A stretch of 64,000 nt of DNA, from positions 248,001 to 312,000 of the forward strand of contig NC_090968.1 of assembly GCF_040807025.1 (NCBI RefSeq), in the 5' to 3' direction. Shown here in pieces: positions 24,365 through 35,106 of the stretch. Within the stretch, counting starts at the first letter, position 1; the number at the start of each line of letters is the position of its first letter. Both the position numbers and the translations under genes were made by a program. The DNA comes from Struthio camelus. Lineage: Eukaryota > Chordata > Aves > Struthioniformes > Struthionidae. The notes under the pieces were generated by a model, which had not been told where the DNA came from, made no database searches, and worked only from the letters and a program-made list of their open reading frames with translations.

Positions 24365-25539
24365 TCAGAGGAGAGTATTAGGATGGTTTCAGATAGCTAG
24401 CCTGGCAGGAGGCTAGCTCCCCCACTCCCCACCAGCTGGGGCACAGCAAGCTCATGGGCTTGCACTTTAGGTGCAGTAGCTAACTCCTAAGAGAGGAACT
24501 GTCTGCACAGGCAGGACAAGAAGAAAAAAGCTTAATCCCTACGTTGCAGCCGATAGAGGAAAATCGGAGTGCTGGCTGCTTTTTGGAAGAAGGCGTCAGA
24601 AACATAATTAACACGAGAGTTCCTCAGCAGGAGGTGATCACAGTGTTACCCTCACAGGGCATGTCTCCCCACAGCTGCTGCAGCGTTGTTTCCCACACCA
24701 TCTTCCTGCAGAAGGAAGACCCTTGACTCGCACCCGAAAAACATGCCACTGAAAAGGAATCCTAGGAGAAAGCAGCAGAAATACGCTTAAGCATCCCAGC
24801 TGCCAAGTCTTTCAGGTGACAAAGTTCATCTGAGGAACACCCCATACCTGCCACTTTGGGGGCAGCATGGTTTTGCCCACCCCCCTCCTGAATGGGGGCA
24901 AGACAGGACAACCCAGCAAAACCACATCGCCTTCACTAACAACAGCTTGCAAGCCCCTGAGGAAAAGCTGCCCCTCAAAACAACTCCTGTTTTAACAGGT
25001 CACAGGGTTAAACACCTTCCTCCCCTAAAGACATTACAAAGCCATTGGCTGCCGTCCCTTGCCCAAGAGGAACTGCACAGCTTCTGCTGGCAAGCAGGTA
25101 TCAGAAATCCAGGCAGACAACACAGCTCTGCCCTGTGAGCTTCCAGCCCTGATCCCACCCACCAAACATGGGGGAGCTACAAACCCCCCCGGGCCCTGCC
25201 CCGGACACTTCACAGCTACAGAACTGCCCCACTTCTCTCATTTCGGCAAGGCATCTGTTACTGTTCAGGAGTTCCTCTCACCCGTGTGAAATGACACGGG
25301 TTTGTCTCTGGAGACACAATCTGCCTACTTGCCCAGAAAAAACCCACAGCCGCTTCCATTCAGTCACTGTGGAATTTCCAAATGAATGCAAAACAGAGGG
25401 AGAACTTTCCTCTCTCTCGGTTTCCCAGCCCACTTGCCCTCTCAGCTGGTACATCAAGAACAGGACGAGATGCCTGTGGGCTTTCTCTAAGAGCTTAGGC
25501 TCAGTAGTACAGATTAAGGCCTCATGAGGAGGAGGTCCA

Positions 25540-25765
25540 GTTCCCTTTTCCGGGCGGAACAACCCACTCCGGAACAGAGATGTCTTTGTAACGCCTCCTT
25601 TGTAGCGCCGCCTTCTGATGTCTTTGCGCCTTCCCTTCTTCCGGCAGAGAGTGGCTGCTTAAAACAAAACCAAAGCAAAAAAGCACCCCACTCATTCATC
25701 TCCCTGTTTTGGGCCAAAAGAGCTGCAGAAGGATCAAAGGACACCGAATGGCTGCGCAATAAAGC
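25540..25765 (+). promoter_or_regulatory. ETS-motif cluster followed by AATAAA, copy 2
   Basis: Three TTCCGG/CCGGAA motifs (25548, 25569 and 25639) lie within 100 bp, and an AATAAA at 25758-25763 follows about 115 bp later. This order (promoter motifs, then polyadenylation signal) would fit a solo LTR or a small promoter, but I cannot find matching element ends. The same arrangement is present in the other units. Confidence 0.2.
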
Positions 25766-28162
25766 ATCAGAGGATATTCACTGCAGGGGAAGTAAAGCAT
25801 CTAGGGGGCCAAAACACCCAAACCTTAACTTTACATGCACAAATGACAGGCTGTGACCTAGTGGTTATTGGCCAGGGAGACCCAGCCAGTCAAGCAGAGC
25901 GCTCCATGAAAGCACGTGCTCCTTGCTTTGCCGAGGTCAAAAGGAGGAAAGCAAATGCAAGAAGAAAAGGGACAGAGAATCAGGCAAGGAACCGCATTAG
26001 GCCCTTCCACAGATTCACGGTGTGCCTGAGTGGGTGCCCCTCTGCAAGCACAAATACAGGAAAGGCCCTTGGGCTACTGCCTCTGGCAGGGGAAGCTCCC
26101 AGGCCACAGCCTGCTGGAAGAATGCTCGGAGGAAAAAAAAAGAAAACATCAGTATATAGTGCCCTCTTCTGATCCTCCTTCCTAGACAGCTGCTGTTCAA
26201 CACTGCCCAAGAGAGTGCCAGTGTGAACCAACAGCTCGTTTGACCCAGTGGACCCCGCTGCTCCTGCTCTGGAAAGCTGTTGGTGTAATCGTCTTCCCCA
26301 CCTCGGCATCAATGGCAAAGACATCTAAGGAAGCCAGGTTAGCTAGAGATTTGTGTTACGCCAGCTAACACATGCAGAAATGCTTGCTAACGCTGCAGAG
26401 CTGCAATAATTTGGAAGCTCTAACAGTGGGAGGTGCCAGGAGGAGAGTTACAAAGCTCTTGGAAGAACGCAATGCCCTCCGTGGACAGCACGCTTCCGCT
26501 TCAGCTGTCAGGCTGCTACTAGGAAGCCCCTCCCCGACAGTCTGCCCTCAGGTCAAAAGCCTAGCTTTACTGATTGCTCTCTAAAGGCAGTTCCTTTGTG
26601 CCAGGGGCCACCACGTACTTCACAGCAAAGCTTTGGCTCTGAATATACTGGGGAGTTGGCACAACCCAGGCATCCAAGACCCTGCAAGGAGGGCTCATGC
26701 TACGGCCTGACATAGGCTGGGAGCAGCACCATGAGGCTAAAGGGAGAGCAACCCATACGCCCCATCCTCAAGGACAAAAAGGATGAGGTCTGCTATCCTT
26801 GCAGGTTTTTAAGGAACTGCTTGTTAACACCACATAAGACCCAAGTGCTTTGGAATTAAGTAAATCCTTGCTCAGGAACCAAAACAACCAATAGGCATGG
26901 CAGGGATTGAACTGCCAAGCCGGAAGGTCCAAATACATCGGCTCACTCAAGCAGCCTTGGAAGCGGATGCAGCAGCAGCTGCACTGCTGAGGCTCTTGTG
27001 CATCCCGGTGCAATTCAGGGCATGCCCGCATCGTGACGGAGGAAGGATGAGCACTCTCACTGTCGGTTAGGTAACTGCCTTGCTCATAAGCATGTGAATT
27101 AATGAATCATCGAGTTAACAAATCAGTGAACTAGCTAATTAAGTAACTACAGAATTAATGACTTAGGCTAGTCTGCACAGAAAGGATTCACTCTTTCTTT
27201 GCTTTTGGGGTTTTTTTTCTTTTTTACCTAATAAGCTCATAAGACTAAAGTTGGTTTCACAAAGTACGCTGTCCTGTAAATTTGAGAGATCACAACGTGA
27301 CACACAGATCCGCCTTTTCCTGGGAGAGACCTACAACCAACACTCAGGGTAGCCCATGCTCATTGTGCTTTAAAGGCACCCAAGCCAGTATGGTGATAAG
27401 AGACTCTGTACCTGACCAGATCATTTCGCAGTGGGCCCCAAGCATCACCACATTGATGTCTGCACTGACAGATGGGAAAGTGTTCGGAGAAAAACCACGA
27501 GTCAGCTTTCAAGCACCATTAGATGTATGGGGCTCTCAGGTTATGAGGGACAACGCAGACAGATTCCTCATACGCACTGGCTGAGTAGGAAGCGTCAACT
27601 CGGACAAAGAGGCCTTCTGACTATCATGTGAAAGTTGACGAGGACTGGAGCACGGCATCTGCTGGGGCTTTAACTGCAAGACTCCACACTGGACCAAGTT
27701 AGTCATTTTGCAAGAAGGGATGCTGCTCCTGCCTCACAAGCAGAGCTTGTCATTTTGTACCACCCAACAGCCTTTCCTCAGATTCCAGGATCTACCCCAA
27801 AATAATTACAAAACTCATAGCTTTGCATAACAATGGCACAGACATGTGAAAAAAGTACTTGTCAACTACCACGTAAATAACAAACAGTGAAAAGAGGAAA
27901 AAAACCCAGCTCATGGGGACAATAGCAAATGTGTGCACATGACATTCTGACAAACTGCTGGCTAGAGAAGAAAATTGTTTGCCAGCAATCCAATTACACC
28001 TGACCTCCCTGCAGGGGACAATTCAGGACACCTGCAACAGTTCCATGCCTTCAGCTTTCTAGAGAAGCTCCAGAGAAGACACGAACCTGATCTAAACAAG
28101 GGAACTTGGCTTGTCCCGAAAAGGTGCAATTTGCTTACTTGCTTTGGAAGCTCTGCCATCAT

Positions 28163-28186
28163 AAACAAACAAACAAACAAACAAAA
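28163..28186. repeat. (AAAC)n microsatellite, copy 2
   Basis: Same tract as in copy 1, without length change. Confidence 0.9.
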
Positions 28187-28826
28187 TACCATGCACACCC
28201 CCCCCAAACAAACAGTTACAAAGGGATTATTTAAGAGTCTTGCCTAAAGTCTGCATTAATGTAAGACCAGGGCACCCAAAGGTGCACACAGAATTTGTCA
28301 CTCACCATTACTGCAAACAGCCAGAGACACTACAAAGGTCAGCCCGAGGAGAAGAGGGTTAAGTAACAATACCCACTCTTGACCAGAGAGACTGTTGTTC
28401 TGTCCTTCTTTACCAAACACTTGGTGCGTTAGAAGCCGTTTGATCACACAGGGCAAGACCCATTTTCTCCTCGTGATTCAGAAGGGAACAGGGGAGTCTT
28501 GGCTTTCCTAAAGCAGCCATAGCCAGGAAACACTGATGCACAGAAGGCAGAAGCAAGGAAACGTGAACCCCTGCTTAGCTAGCTCCGTCTCCAGCAGCAA
28601 TGCACACCTCGAGCAGAGGGTTTTGCTCTGTCTTTACCATTTGGGTTTAAGCAAGGGCCTGGGCGAAAGGAATTAAGGACATTTGTGTCGAGGAACATTG
28701 GAAACAAAGGGAAGAAAACGGGCCCTAACCTGTAAAGGGTTTGAAAAAGTTCTTGATGCAAAGGAGAGCAACGGGCTTGAGCTGGCTTCAACCCACGTAT
28801 TCCTTCCTGGCGACTGGGGAGGCCCA

Positions 28827-29014
28827 GCGTTGTGACAGTGAGCCCATGATAGTAATGGGTAAAGGGGATCACATTGGTGTTGTGATGGAACTGTATAATG
28901 CAACTGCTAGAGTTTGTGAAGTGTACACTTGCATTGTGGTTTCAGACTGTTGCTGTATCGCTCTGCTAAATCAGACATCCCATGTAGCATCAAATACCTC
29001 GAAAGGAAACTGTT
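28827..29014 (+). repeat. Dispersed repeat, first member of a diverged pair, copy 2
   Basis: Paired with 34501-34705. It lies directly left of the CpG-rich segment. Confidence 0.55.
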
Positions 29015-29106
29015 ATGGGGATGGGAGCTCTCACAGCTCCAGGCCTTTCTGCCCCTGTCGCGCTACAACACTGGCTGAAAGCACCACTCCGTTTCCCCCG
29101 GAGGGT

Positions 29107-29450
29107 GGCAAACAGCTCCCGCGCCCAGCTCAGGTTTCGGGGGCCAGTTCCCTTCCAGCGACTCCCACAGGGGAGCCCAGCAGAGCGGGGCCCAGCGGCA
29201 GCAGCCTTTCCTGGCGGAGGCTCCGCTGGAGGACAACTCCCACTGCCCCGGGGCCGGCCTCACGCTGCTGGGGCGAGGGCAGGAGCCGGAGCCGCCCGCG
29301 AGGCCGCGTGTGGAGAGAGCAGAGAGCTCGGAGCTGTGACGTGCGGGTCTGCGGGGGACCGGCCTCGGGCGGCGGTGGGGAGGGCAGTGGCACCTGGCGC
29401 TGCAGGGCCCCGGGGCCTGGGCTGCTGAAGAGAAGGAAGGGGAGGCCCAG
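29107..29450 (+). promoter_or_regulatory. CpG-rich promoter-like segment ending in a splice donor, copy 2
   Basis: CpG-dense, with a TGACGT CRE half-site at 29337-29342 and a donor at 29451 (CAG then GTAATGAG). It has one more G than copy 1 near 29414 and CTCGGG where copy 1 has CTCAGG near 29366. If used as a TOPORS-like first exon, the intron would span the whole antisense TMCO5-like gene. Confidence 0.35.
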
Positions 29451-29504
29451 GTAATGAGAAGCTCCTGTGTGTCTTCGGCCTTGCGGCTGAGGAAGTAAAA
29501 GGGG

Positions 29505-29810
29505 GTGATTGTGGTGGTGCTGATGAGGGGCCTGGAGGACATCCCCTGTCTGGAGATGGTCAGCAAGAGCATGCTGGTGCTGGCCAAAGTGGTGCATGAG
29601 CTGAAGGGCAAGGACCTGGGCTCCGCTTTCAGGGACACTGCCAAGTGCAAAGACCATGGCGGGGCACGGTGGCCCTCACGAGTCCACAACGTCTGCTCGA
29701 TTCACACGCCGTCTCCAGGCTCGGACGCCTTTGCCTGCTCAACACCCTGGGACAAGACAACCCCGGGCCTTGGAAAGTACACCGAGTACACCAAAGGAAG
29801 GAAACCCTGA
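29505..29810 (+). other. Coding-like fragment of unknown origin, copy 2
   Basis: Counterpart of 10038-10343, with the same GC-at-third-position signature over its first 150 bp. It sits between the CpG-rich donor and the TMCO5-like 3' end. Confidence 0.25.
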
Positions 29811-30024
29811 ACCCCCTCCCCCCCCCAACAACCACCTCAAATCACCCCCTGCCCACAAAGGCCACCATGTGAAAAGACTCTGGGGCTCCAAGGGCCTCTC
29901 TCTGCGTGCGCACAAAGCACACTCGACCACACCAAAGTGGTCTCCGAGGACGTCTTATTCAGCGGGCACCCAGCAGGCTCCACGAGGCCGAGACCTACGG
30001 AGACGCGGGGCTGGGCGACGGCTG

Positions 30025-32467
30025 TCAGGAAGGCAGCAGCCCCTCACTCCACAGGCTCAGGGTCTCTCCCAGCACGTACACCAGGTGAGCATAGCTCTGC
30101 TCGGGTAGCAGCCACAGCAGCAGCCGGTAGAGGAACTCCTGGTCATACTGGGAAGCGTAGAGCACCACGGCGCCCAGCACGAAGCCGACGACCAGCTCCA
30201 GGCAGATGAAGAGCGTGCAGAGTCTCCTGGGGCACAGCGCAGGCATGGGAGAGGGCGCAGGGCAGGTGCATCCCAACCCTCTCCTGCCCTGCACCCACCG
30301 CTGGGCCACGCGGGCCCCTTCAGCCAGCCCCACCGTCTGCGCCCCCACCCCCCAACACGCACTGCTCGTCGCTCCCTGGTGGAGGGTTGCAGAAGAGCCG
30401 CCAGGAGCCCAGAAAGAAGAAAGCTTGGCGCAAGGAATGCGCTGCCAGGGCGTGATTCCCAGCTGCAAAGCCCACAGCCAGTGAGCAGGACCCGCCAGGC
30501 CGCAGCCCGCTCGCTGCACAGCAGCCCACACGTGAGCCGCAGGGCATCAGGGACCCCAGGGGCAACTCACTGCAGCCACGTAGCCATGCCGCATCTCTTT
30601 GCCAGCTCCTGCCTCTCCTGCAGGCCAACACAGAGCGGGGACACTTGTGGGACCCACACGGGGCTGCATGGCGCCCCTCTCCCCAGCAAGACCCTGCCAG
30701 CTCCTGCAGGCTTTGGCGCTGCCTCTCCCCCTTACCAGCTTTGCTTCCAGCAGCTCCGGCAGCACAGACCCCTCCACCTCGGGCTCCTGCTCCATCTGCT
30801 GCTTGCTGCAGGCAACAGAGCTTGCTTGGGCGAGCGCTGACCTCCATGGCCGCTGGGGCTGCCCGTCGCAACATACTGCTGCCCCACAGCAGCCATCGGG
30901 GTCTCCTGTCCCACCACATGCTGCACAGAGCCCCTGCATCCCCTCCCCGAGGCCGGCACTGGCGTCCTCTGGCCCTCCAGCTGCAGCACAGAGCTGCTGC
31001 ATGCGCCTGTGGGGAGAGGTGTCCCCGGTGCCCACTCACTAGGCATTTTCCAGCTCCAGCTCCTCCACTTCCTCTCGAAGTGGCCTCAGTTCAGCCCGCA
31101 GCACCTGGCAGACAGAAGGGGCCCGGTCCACGTGCCTGCTGCAGCCTCCTCCAAAGCCCCCGGCCAGTGGGCGCCCACCACCCTCTGCCCTCGCCCCTTT
31201 GGCACTACCTTTGCCCGCTTCTCCTGCTCACGCAGCTGCTGCTTCAGCTGGGCCGAGCGCTGCTGCTCCTGCAACTCACAGGGCACACAATGCAATGCCA
31301 CCAGTGGAGCTGGCAGCTGGGCAGCCCCCTCCGCCTCCAGCCCCAGGGCTCGGCCCCCTCGCAACTGCCCCGCCCCAGGGCCCCGGGAGGGCTGGCCACA
31401 GACAAGGCCAGCCAAAGGGGAGTCACGGCCCCTGGGGCTAGTGCCCTCCCCAGGCCCACTGCTGGCCAAGGCTGAGGGGTGCACCGATGCCAGCACTGGC
31501 ACCCCACCAGCACTGGCACCCCACTGCTGCCAGCGCAGCTCTCCCTCTCCCCTGTACCTCGTCGAGCTCCTGCAGCCTCATGCGCCTCTCCTCCTTGGCT
31601 GCCTGCAAGCGCTCCTGCGGCAGAGGAGAGGAAGAGGAGCACTCAGCAGGGCACGGGCTCTCTCCTGTGAGATCTGCTCCTGGCAGCGGGTCCCAGGCCC
31701 TCCGCCCTCCCGGCTGCCCTCGGCCCCCAGCTCCCACTCTGCCACTGTCCCTCGCACGCGCCTCCCCTCTGTACCCAGCTCTGCAGGCACCAGCGGGCAG
31801 CCAGAGGCCCCTGGCTCCACTCACCTCCAGCTGGGGCAGCAGCTCCTCCATCACCTGCAGCTCCTGCTGGCTGCTGCAGCACCGCTGCCTGAGGGCACAG
31901 TTCTCCCGCGCCAGCTCCTGGGCAGCAGCCTGCAGCTCCTGCTTCTCCTCCTGCTGCATGGGGAAGGGGGCAGAGCAGGGCTTCAGAGCCAAGCAGAGGG
32001 GGCACAGAGCAGGCCTTCAGCGGGGGCACCACCAGCCCCGCGCACCAAGGCCACTCCACGCCTACCAGGCACCGCAGCAGCTCCTTGCAATGGCCCCTCT
32101 CCTCCTTGCTTTCATTCAGCTGCTCCAGCAGCCTGCTGTGCTCGGCCAGCAGCCCTTCCAGCTCCTCCGCCCCTCTCCTGCGCCTCTGCTGCCTGCAGCA
32201 ACGGGGTGCCATCACACCACACGCACCGGCACAGGCCCTCCCACCTGCCTGCCCTTCCTCCGCCAACCTCCGCACACCTCCCCAGCCTCCTGCATTCCCG
32301 CGCCCAGCCACGTCGCGATCACCCCACCTGGCCACCTGCTTGGTCAGGCGGGCGTTTGTGCCCTGCAGCGCCTCATAGTCCTTCTCCAGCGCCTCCAGGA
32401 GATTCAGCAGCTCCTGCTTCTGCGCCTGTACCCGCTGCAGGGCCAGCTTCACATCCGCCACCTCCAT
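30025..32467 (-). CDS. TMCO5-like: TMCO5-like coiled-coil membrane protein, copy 2 (9 exons, 298 aa)
   Basis: Exons (minus strand): 32467-32328, 32192-32066, 31953-31825, 31614-31558, 31268-31209, 31104-31040, 30805-30736, 30617-30571 and 30226-30025, total 897 nt including the stop. Two joins fall within codons and still keep the frame: exon 6/7 makes TA+C (Tyr) and exon 8/9 makes CA+G (Gln), which strongly supports the model. The protein starts MEVADVKLALQ and has several coiled-coil blocks (QELLNLLEALEKDYEAL; LLAEHSRLLEQLNESKEE; EEKQELQAAAQELARE). A hydrophobic segment (LFICLELVVGFVLGAVVLY) and a 40-residue tail ending LLPS follow. Length, layout and tail (LETEDMLPH in TMCO5A) fit TMCO5, a tail-anchored-type spermatid protein. 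The family call is by recall of sequence similarity; another coiled-coil membrane family is possible. A 5' untranslated exon probably ends at 32818. Confidence 0.72.
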
Positions 32468-33085
32468 GGCTTGGGCTGTGCGCTGGGAGGCAGCACGGTG
32501 TGAGGGGGCTACAGCCCGTGTGCTCGGGCACACAGGGACGCTCACGTGGTCACTACCCTTCCCGGCATATACACACATAAACACTCGTGCACACTTACAG
32601 ACCCATATTGCGTGTGCTCCAAACGATGTCCTCGTGCACAGCTGGAAGCAGCCACCCTGCTCCCCCACAGTCCACGTGTGCCAGGCACACATGTACAGCC
32701 CTGGCCCACGGGCAGGCACACTCGGGCTGTGGCGCTGGCAGTTCCCCGAGTCCCACCGCCCCCACCGCCCGGCCCGACCCGGTCCAGCCCGTGCTGGACG
32801 TCCCCCACGCAGCTCACCTCCACTCTGCAAGCACGCCCCGTGGGAGCCCAGCCGCCTCTGCCAGGCAGGGCACGAGGAGGCACAGGCAGCGGTGCCTCTG
32901 GCGAGCGGTACCAAGGTCTGCTGCCAGCCCCAGAGCACGAGCCCAGCACCAGCCCCAAAAGCCTTGCTCGACCCCCCGCGCCTCACACCCGAGCTTGGCA
33001 CGAGTCTGACCACCAGGCAGCTGGGCGAGACTCTGCAGCCGCCCGAGGCAATGCAGCAGCGCTGCGCTGTCACAAGAGGTTGGGG

Positions 33086-33111
33086 CCGTCACAAAGGGCC
33101 GTCACAAAGGG
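33086..33111 (-). promoter_or_regulatory. Tandem CRE-like motifs upstream of TMCO5-like, copy 2
   Basis: Exact tandem pair of a 13-bp motif carrying TGTGACGG on the minus strand, about 270 bp upstream of the predicted 5' untranslated exon donor. Confidence 0.3.
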
Positions 33112-34500
33112 CCCCCGAGAGCGCTGGCCAGGGGTGGCCAGTGCCCCCCGGCAGGCACCCGCCTCTTGTGCTCCCCCAGCCTCCTCCCCGGGCACGGAGG
33201 CCTAAAGCCCAGGGCTGGAGATGGGAGGAGAAAGCCCTGGGGAAGCCCTTCATCCCCACAGCCTCTGCTGCAAGATGCCAGCTGGCCTGGCCCAAAAGGG
33301 CTCTGCGCTAGAGCCCAACCACTGGGGACCCTGTGGCAGCAGGGGCAGACAGGCAGACGCCTTTCCCAATGCATGGCAGACTCATTTCCCGCCATGGGGA
33401 TGGTGGCCTTGCTTGGCCCACAGCTCCCAAGCCGTTCCTCTGAAACAGAGGCCAGCCTCCAGTCCCCTTTGCACGGAGAGCAAGCCAGCTTTCTGTGCAA
33501 CAGTTGTGGCCAGTCACTCCCTGTGTCCTCTGAGCCGGCCTGCCTTGTTGGGGTCTAGCGGTCAGTGGCACAGGGCGCCGGCAGGAGCCAGCAGGGCAGC
33601 AGGGACAGGCGTCGCACCTGGAGCCCACACGTTGCCCAGAGCACAGCCCGGTAGGGGCATGCTTAGACTCATGTCATGGCTCTTCACTAATGGGCGGGTA
33701 TCAGATCTACTGGCAGAATGATGAACACTAACAGAAGCGCAGATCTACTAGCAGAATTGCTAACAAGGCCATCTCAAATACAAGGAGATCCCATAGGGGC
33801 CCCTGCACTGTGTGCTTCCCAGGGAGATAGCTTGGAGTGGGCCATAGCTGATGCATCGCATGGCGGGTATGCTGCCTCTCTCTCACATCTTGCATGCAGA
33901 TCAGAGACACTGCAGGTTCAGTTCTCGGACGTGCTCCCCAACCAACAGCATACCGAGAAAGAGCACGCCAACACCCACTCCCCCTATCAGCTAGCTGAGA
34001 GAGAGGAGCTTCCCGCTGATGCCAGCTACCCACAGCTATTGTCTCGCGGGAAGCTCAGGGGCTGTGCTCCAGCGGGCAGACCCCTCACGCGCTATAATCA
34101 CCCTTTTCGCAGTGTTGTCCTGGAGCGATCAGTCCAGCCTTGTTGATCCGCTGCGCTTTGGGCCTGGGAATCTGCGGGGGACAGATCACTAAGCCTCAGG
34201 GAGACAAGCTGTGCCTGTGCTGTTTGGCAGCCACCCTTAGTTTTCATGCTTAACGCCCGAGCTCTCCTTCCTCCTAGCCGTAAGCTTATTGAAGCCAGCC
34301 TGGACACCAGTTTGTCCACAGCACAGGCTCAGGTGACAGGTATTTTTTTGCAGTAAGCGGTCATTCCTGCGAGAGCCTACTGTGACTGACCAACAACGCC
34401 TACAATGGGAGAAGGCTCAGAGGGCAAGGTGCCCCATGAATCGCAAGGACAGTGTAGGATGCAGCTCACTAACCGCAGCTGTTGCACACAGACCTGACCA

Positions 34501-34705
34501 GCGTTGTGACGCTGAGCGTGTCTGAGACTGGAAATGGCAACCACATTGGTATTGTGATTGGTATTGTGCTTGAACTGTCTAGCTAGATGTTGTTCACACT
34601 TGTACTGTGATACACTTGAATTGTGCTCTCAGGGCATTGCTGAATCATTGTGCTAAATCAACACCCCCTGTAACATCAGATTCCCTCAAAAGAAACTTTT
34701 GAGGC
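34501..34705 (+). repeat. Dispersed repeat, second member of a diverged pair, copy 2
   Basis: Paired with 28827-29014 and directly abutting CR1 fragment A. Confidence 0.55.
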
Positions 34706-34710
34706 CTGTG

Positions 34711-34906
34711 AGGGTGACGGAGCACTGGCAGAGGTTGCCCGGAGAGCTTGTGGAGTCTCCTTCGCTGGAGATTTTCAAAACCGGCCTGGACGCGGTCCTG
34801 GGCAACATGCTCTAGAGGACCCGGCTTGAGCAGGGGGGTTGGACTAGATGATCTCCAGAGGTCCCTTCCAGGCTTGGCCATTGCGTGCTTCTGTGTGATT
34901 CTGTGA
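34711..34906 (+). mobile_element. CR1 LINE 3' fragment A, copy 2
   Basis: Same insertion as at 15241; part of the unit before it was amplified. Confidence 0.92.
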
Positions 34907-35080
34907 ACCTGACAGCCACTGCAGGCAAGGCTGACACTGATTATCACACGGCCAGCTGATGCTCTGGCAGGGTTTGGGTCTCATAGTTGCTCTATCAGAG
35001 CAAGCAGGCGCTTGCACGCGTCTTGGCCCACCGCTGTCCCTTCAGAAGTTCAAAGGTGTTGGTGTGTGCAGGGCGGATTC

Positions 35081-35106
35081 CCCTCCTCCCTCCCTCCCTC
35101 CCTCCA
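35081..35106. repeat. (CCCT)n microsatellite, copy 2
   Basis: Same length as in copies 1 and 3, which is notable for a microsatellite and points to very recent copying. Confidence 0.85.

Larger units (their letters stand above)
20856..28826. other. Long stretch without a recognised gene, copy 2
   Basis: Right of the TOPORS-like stop. A strong donor (CTAG then GTAAGA) at 20927 follows an ATGGCGGC, and a 37-nt exon candidate lies at 21672-21708. A TAG/TTA-rich tract, an ETS cluster, an AT-rich quasi-periodic tract (27095-27170) and a microsatellite follow. The TOPORS-like 3' untranslated region should start here, but I see no convincing polyadenylation site near the stop. Confidence 0.5.

Noticed and set aside
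31009-32580. Long + strand open frame (523 codons) across the TMCO5-like locus, with a similar one at 50479-52050
   Set aside because: It lies antisense to GC-rich coiled-coil exons and introns. Its product is low-complexity Pro/Ala/Ser/Leu, and the minus strand has a consistent spliced gene.
31643-33073. A single 476-codon minus-strand open frame
   Set aside because: It reads through introns of the TMCO5-like gene. Only parts match the spliced coiled-coil protein, and the GT-AG joins explain those parts better.
34711-34906. Full-length CR1 or a complete endogenous retrovirus
   Set aside because: Only 130-200 bp of CR1 3' sequence is present, and no reverse transcriptase, gag, pol or env frame is recognisable in the unit.
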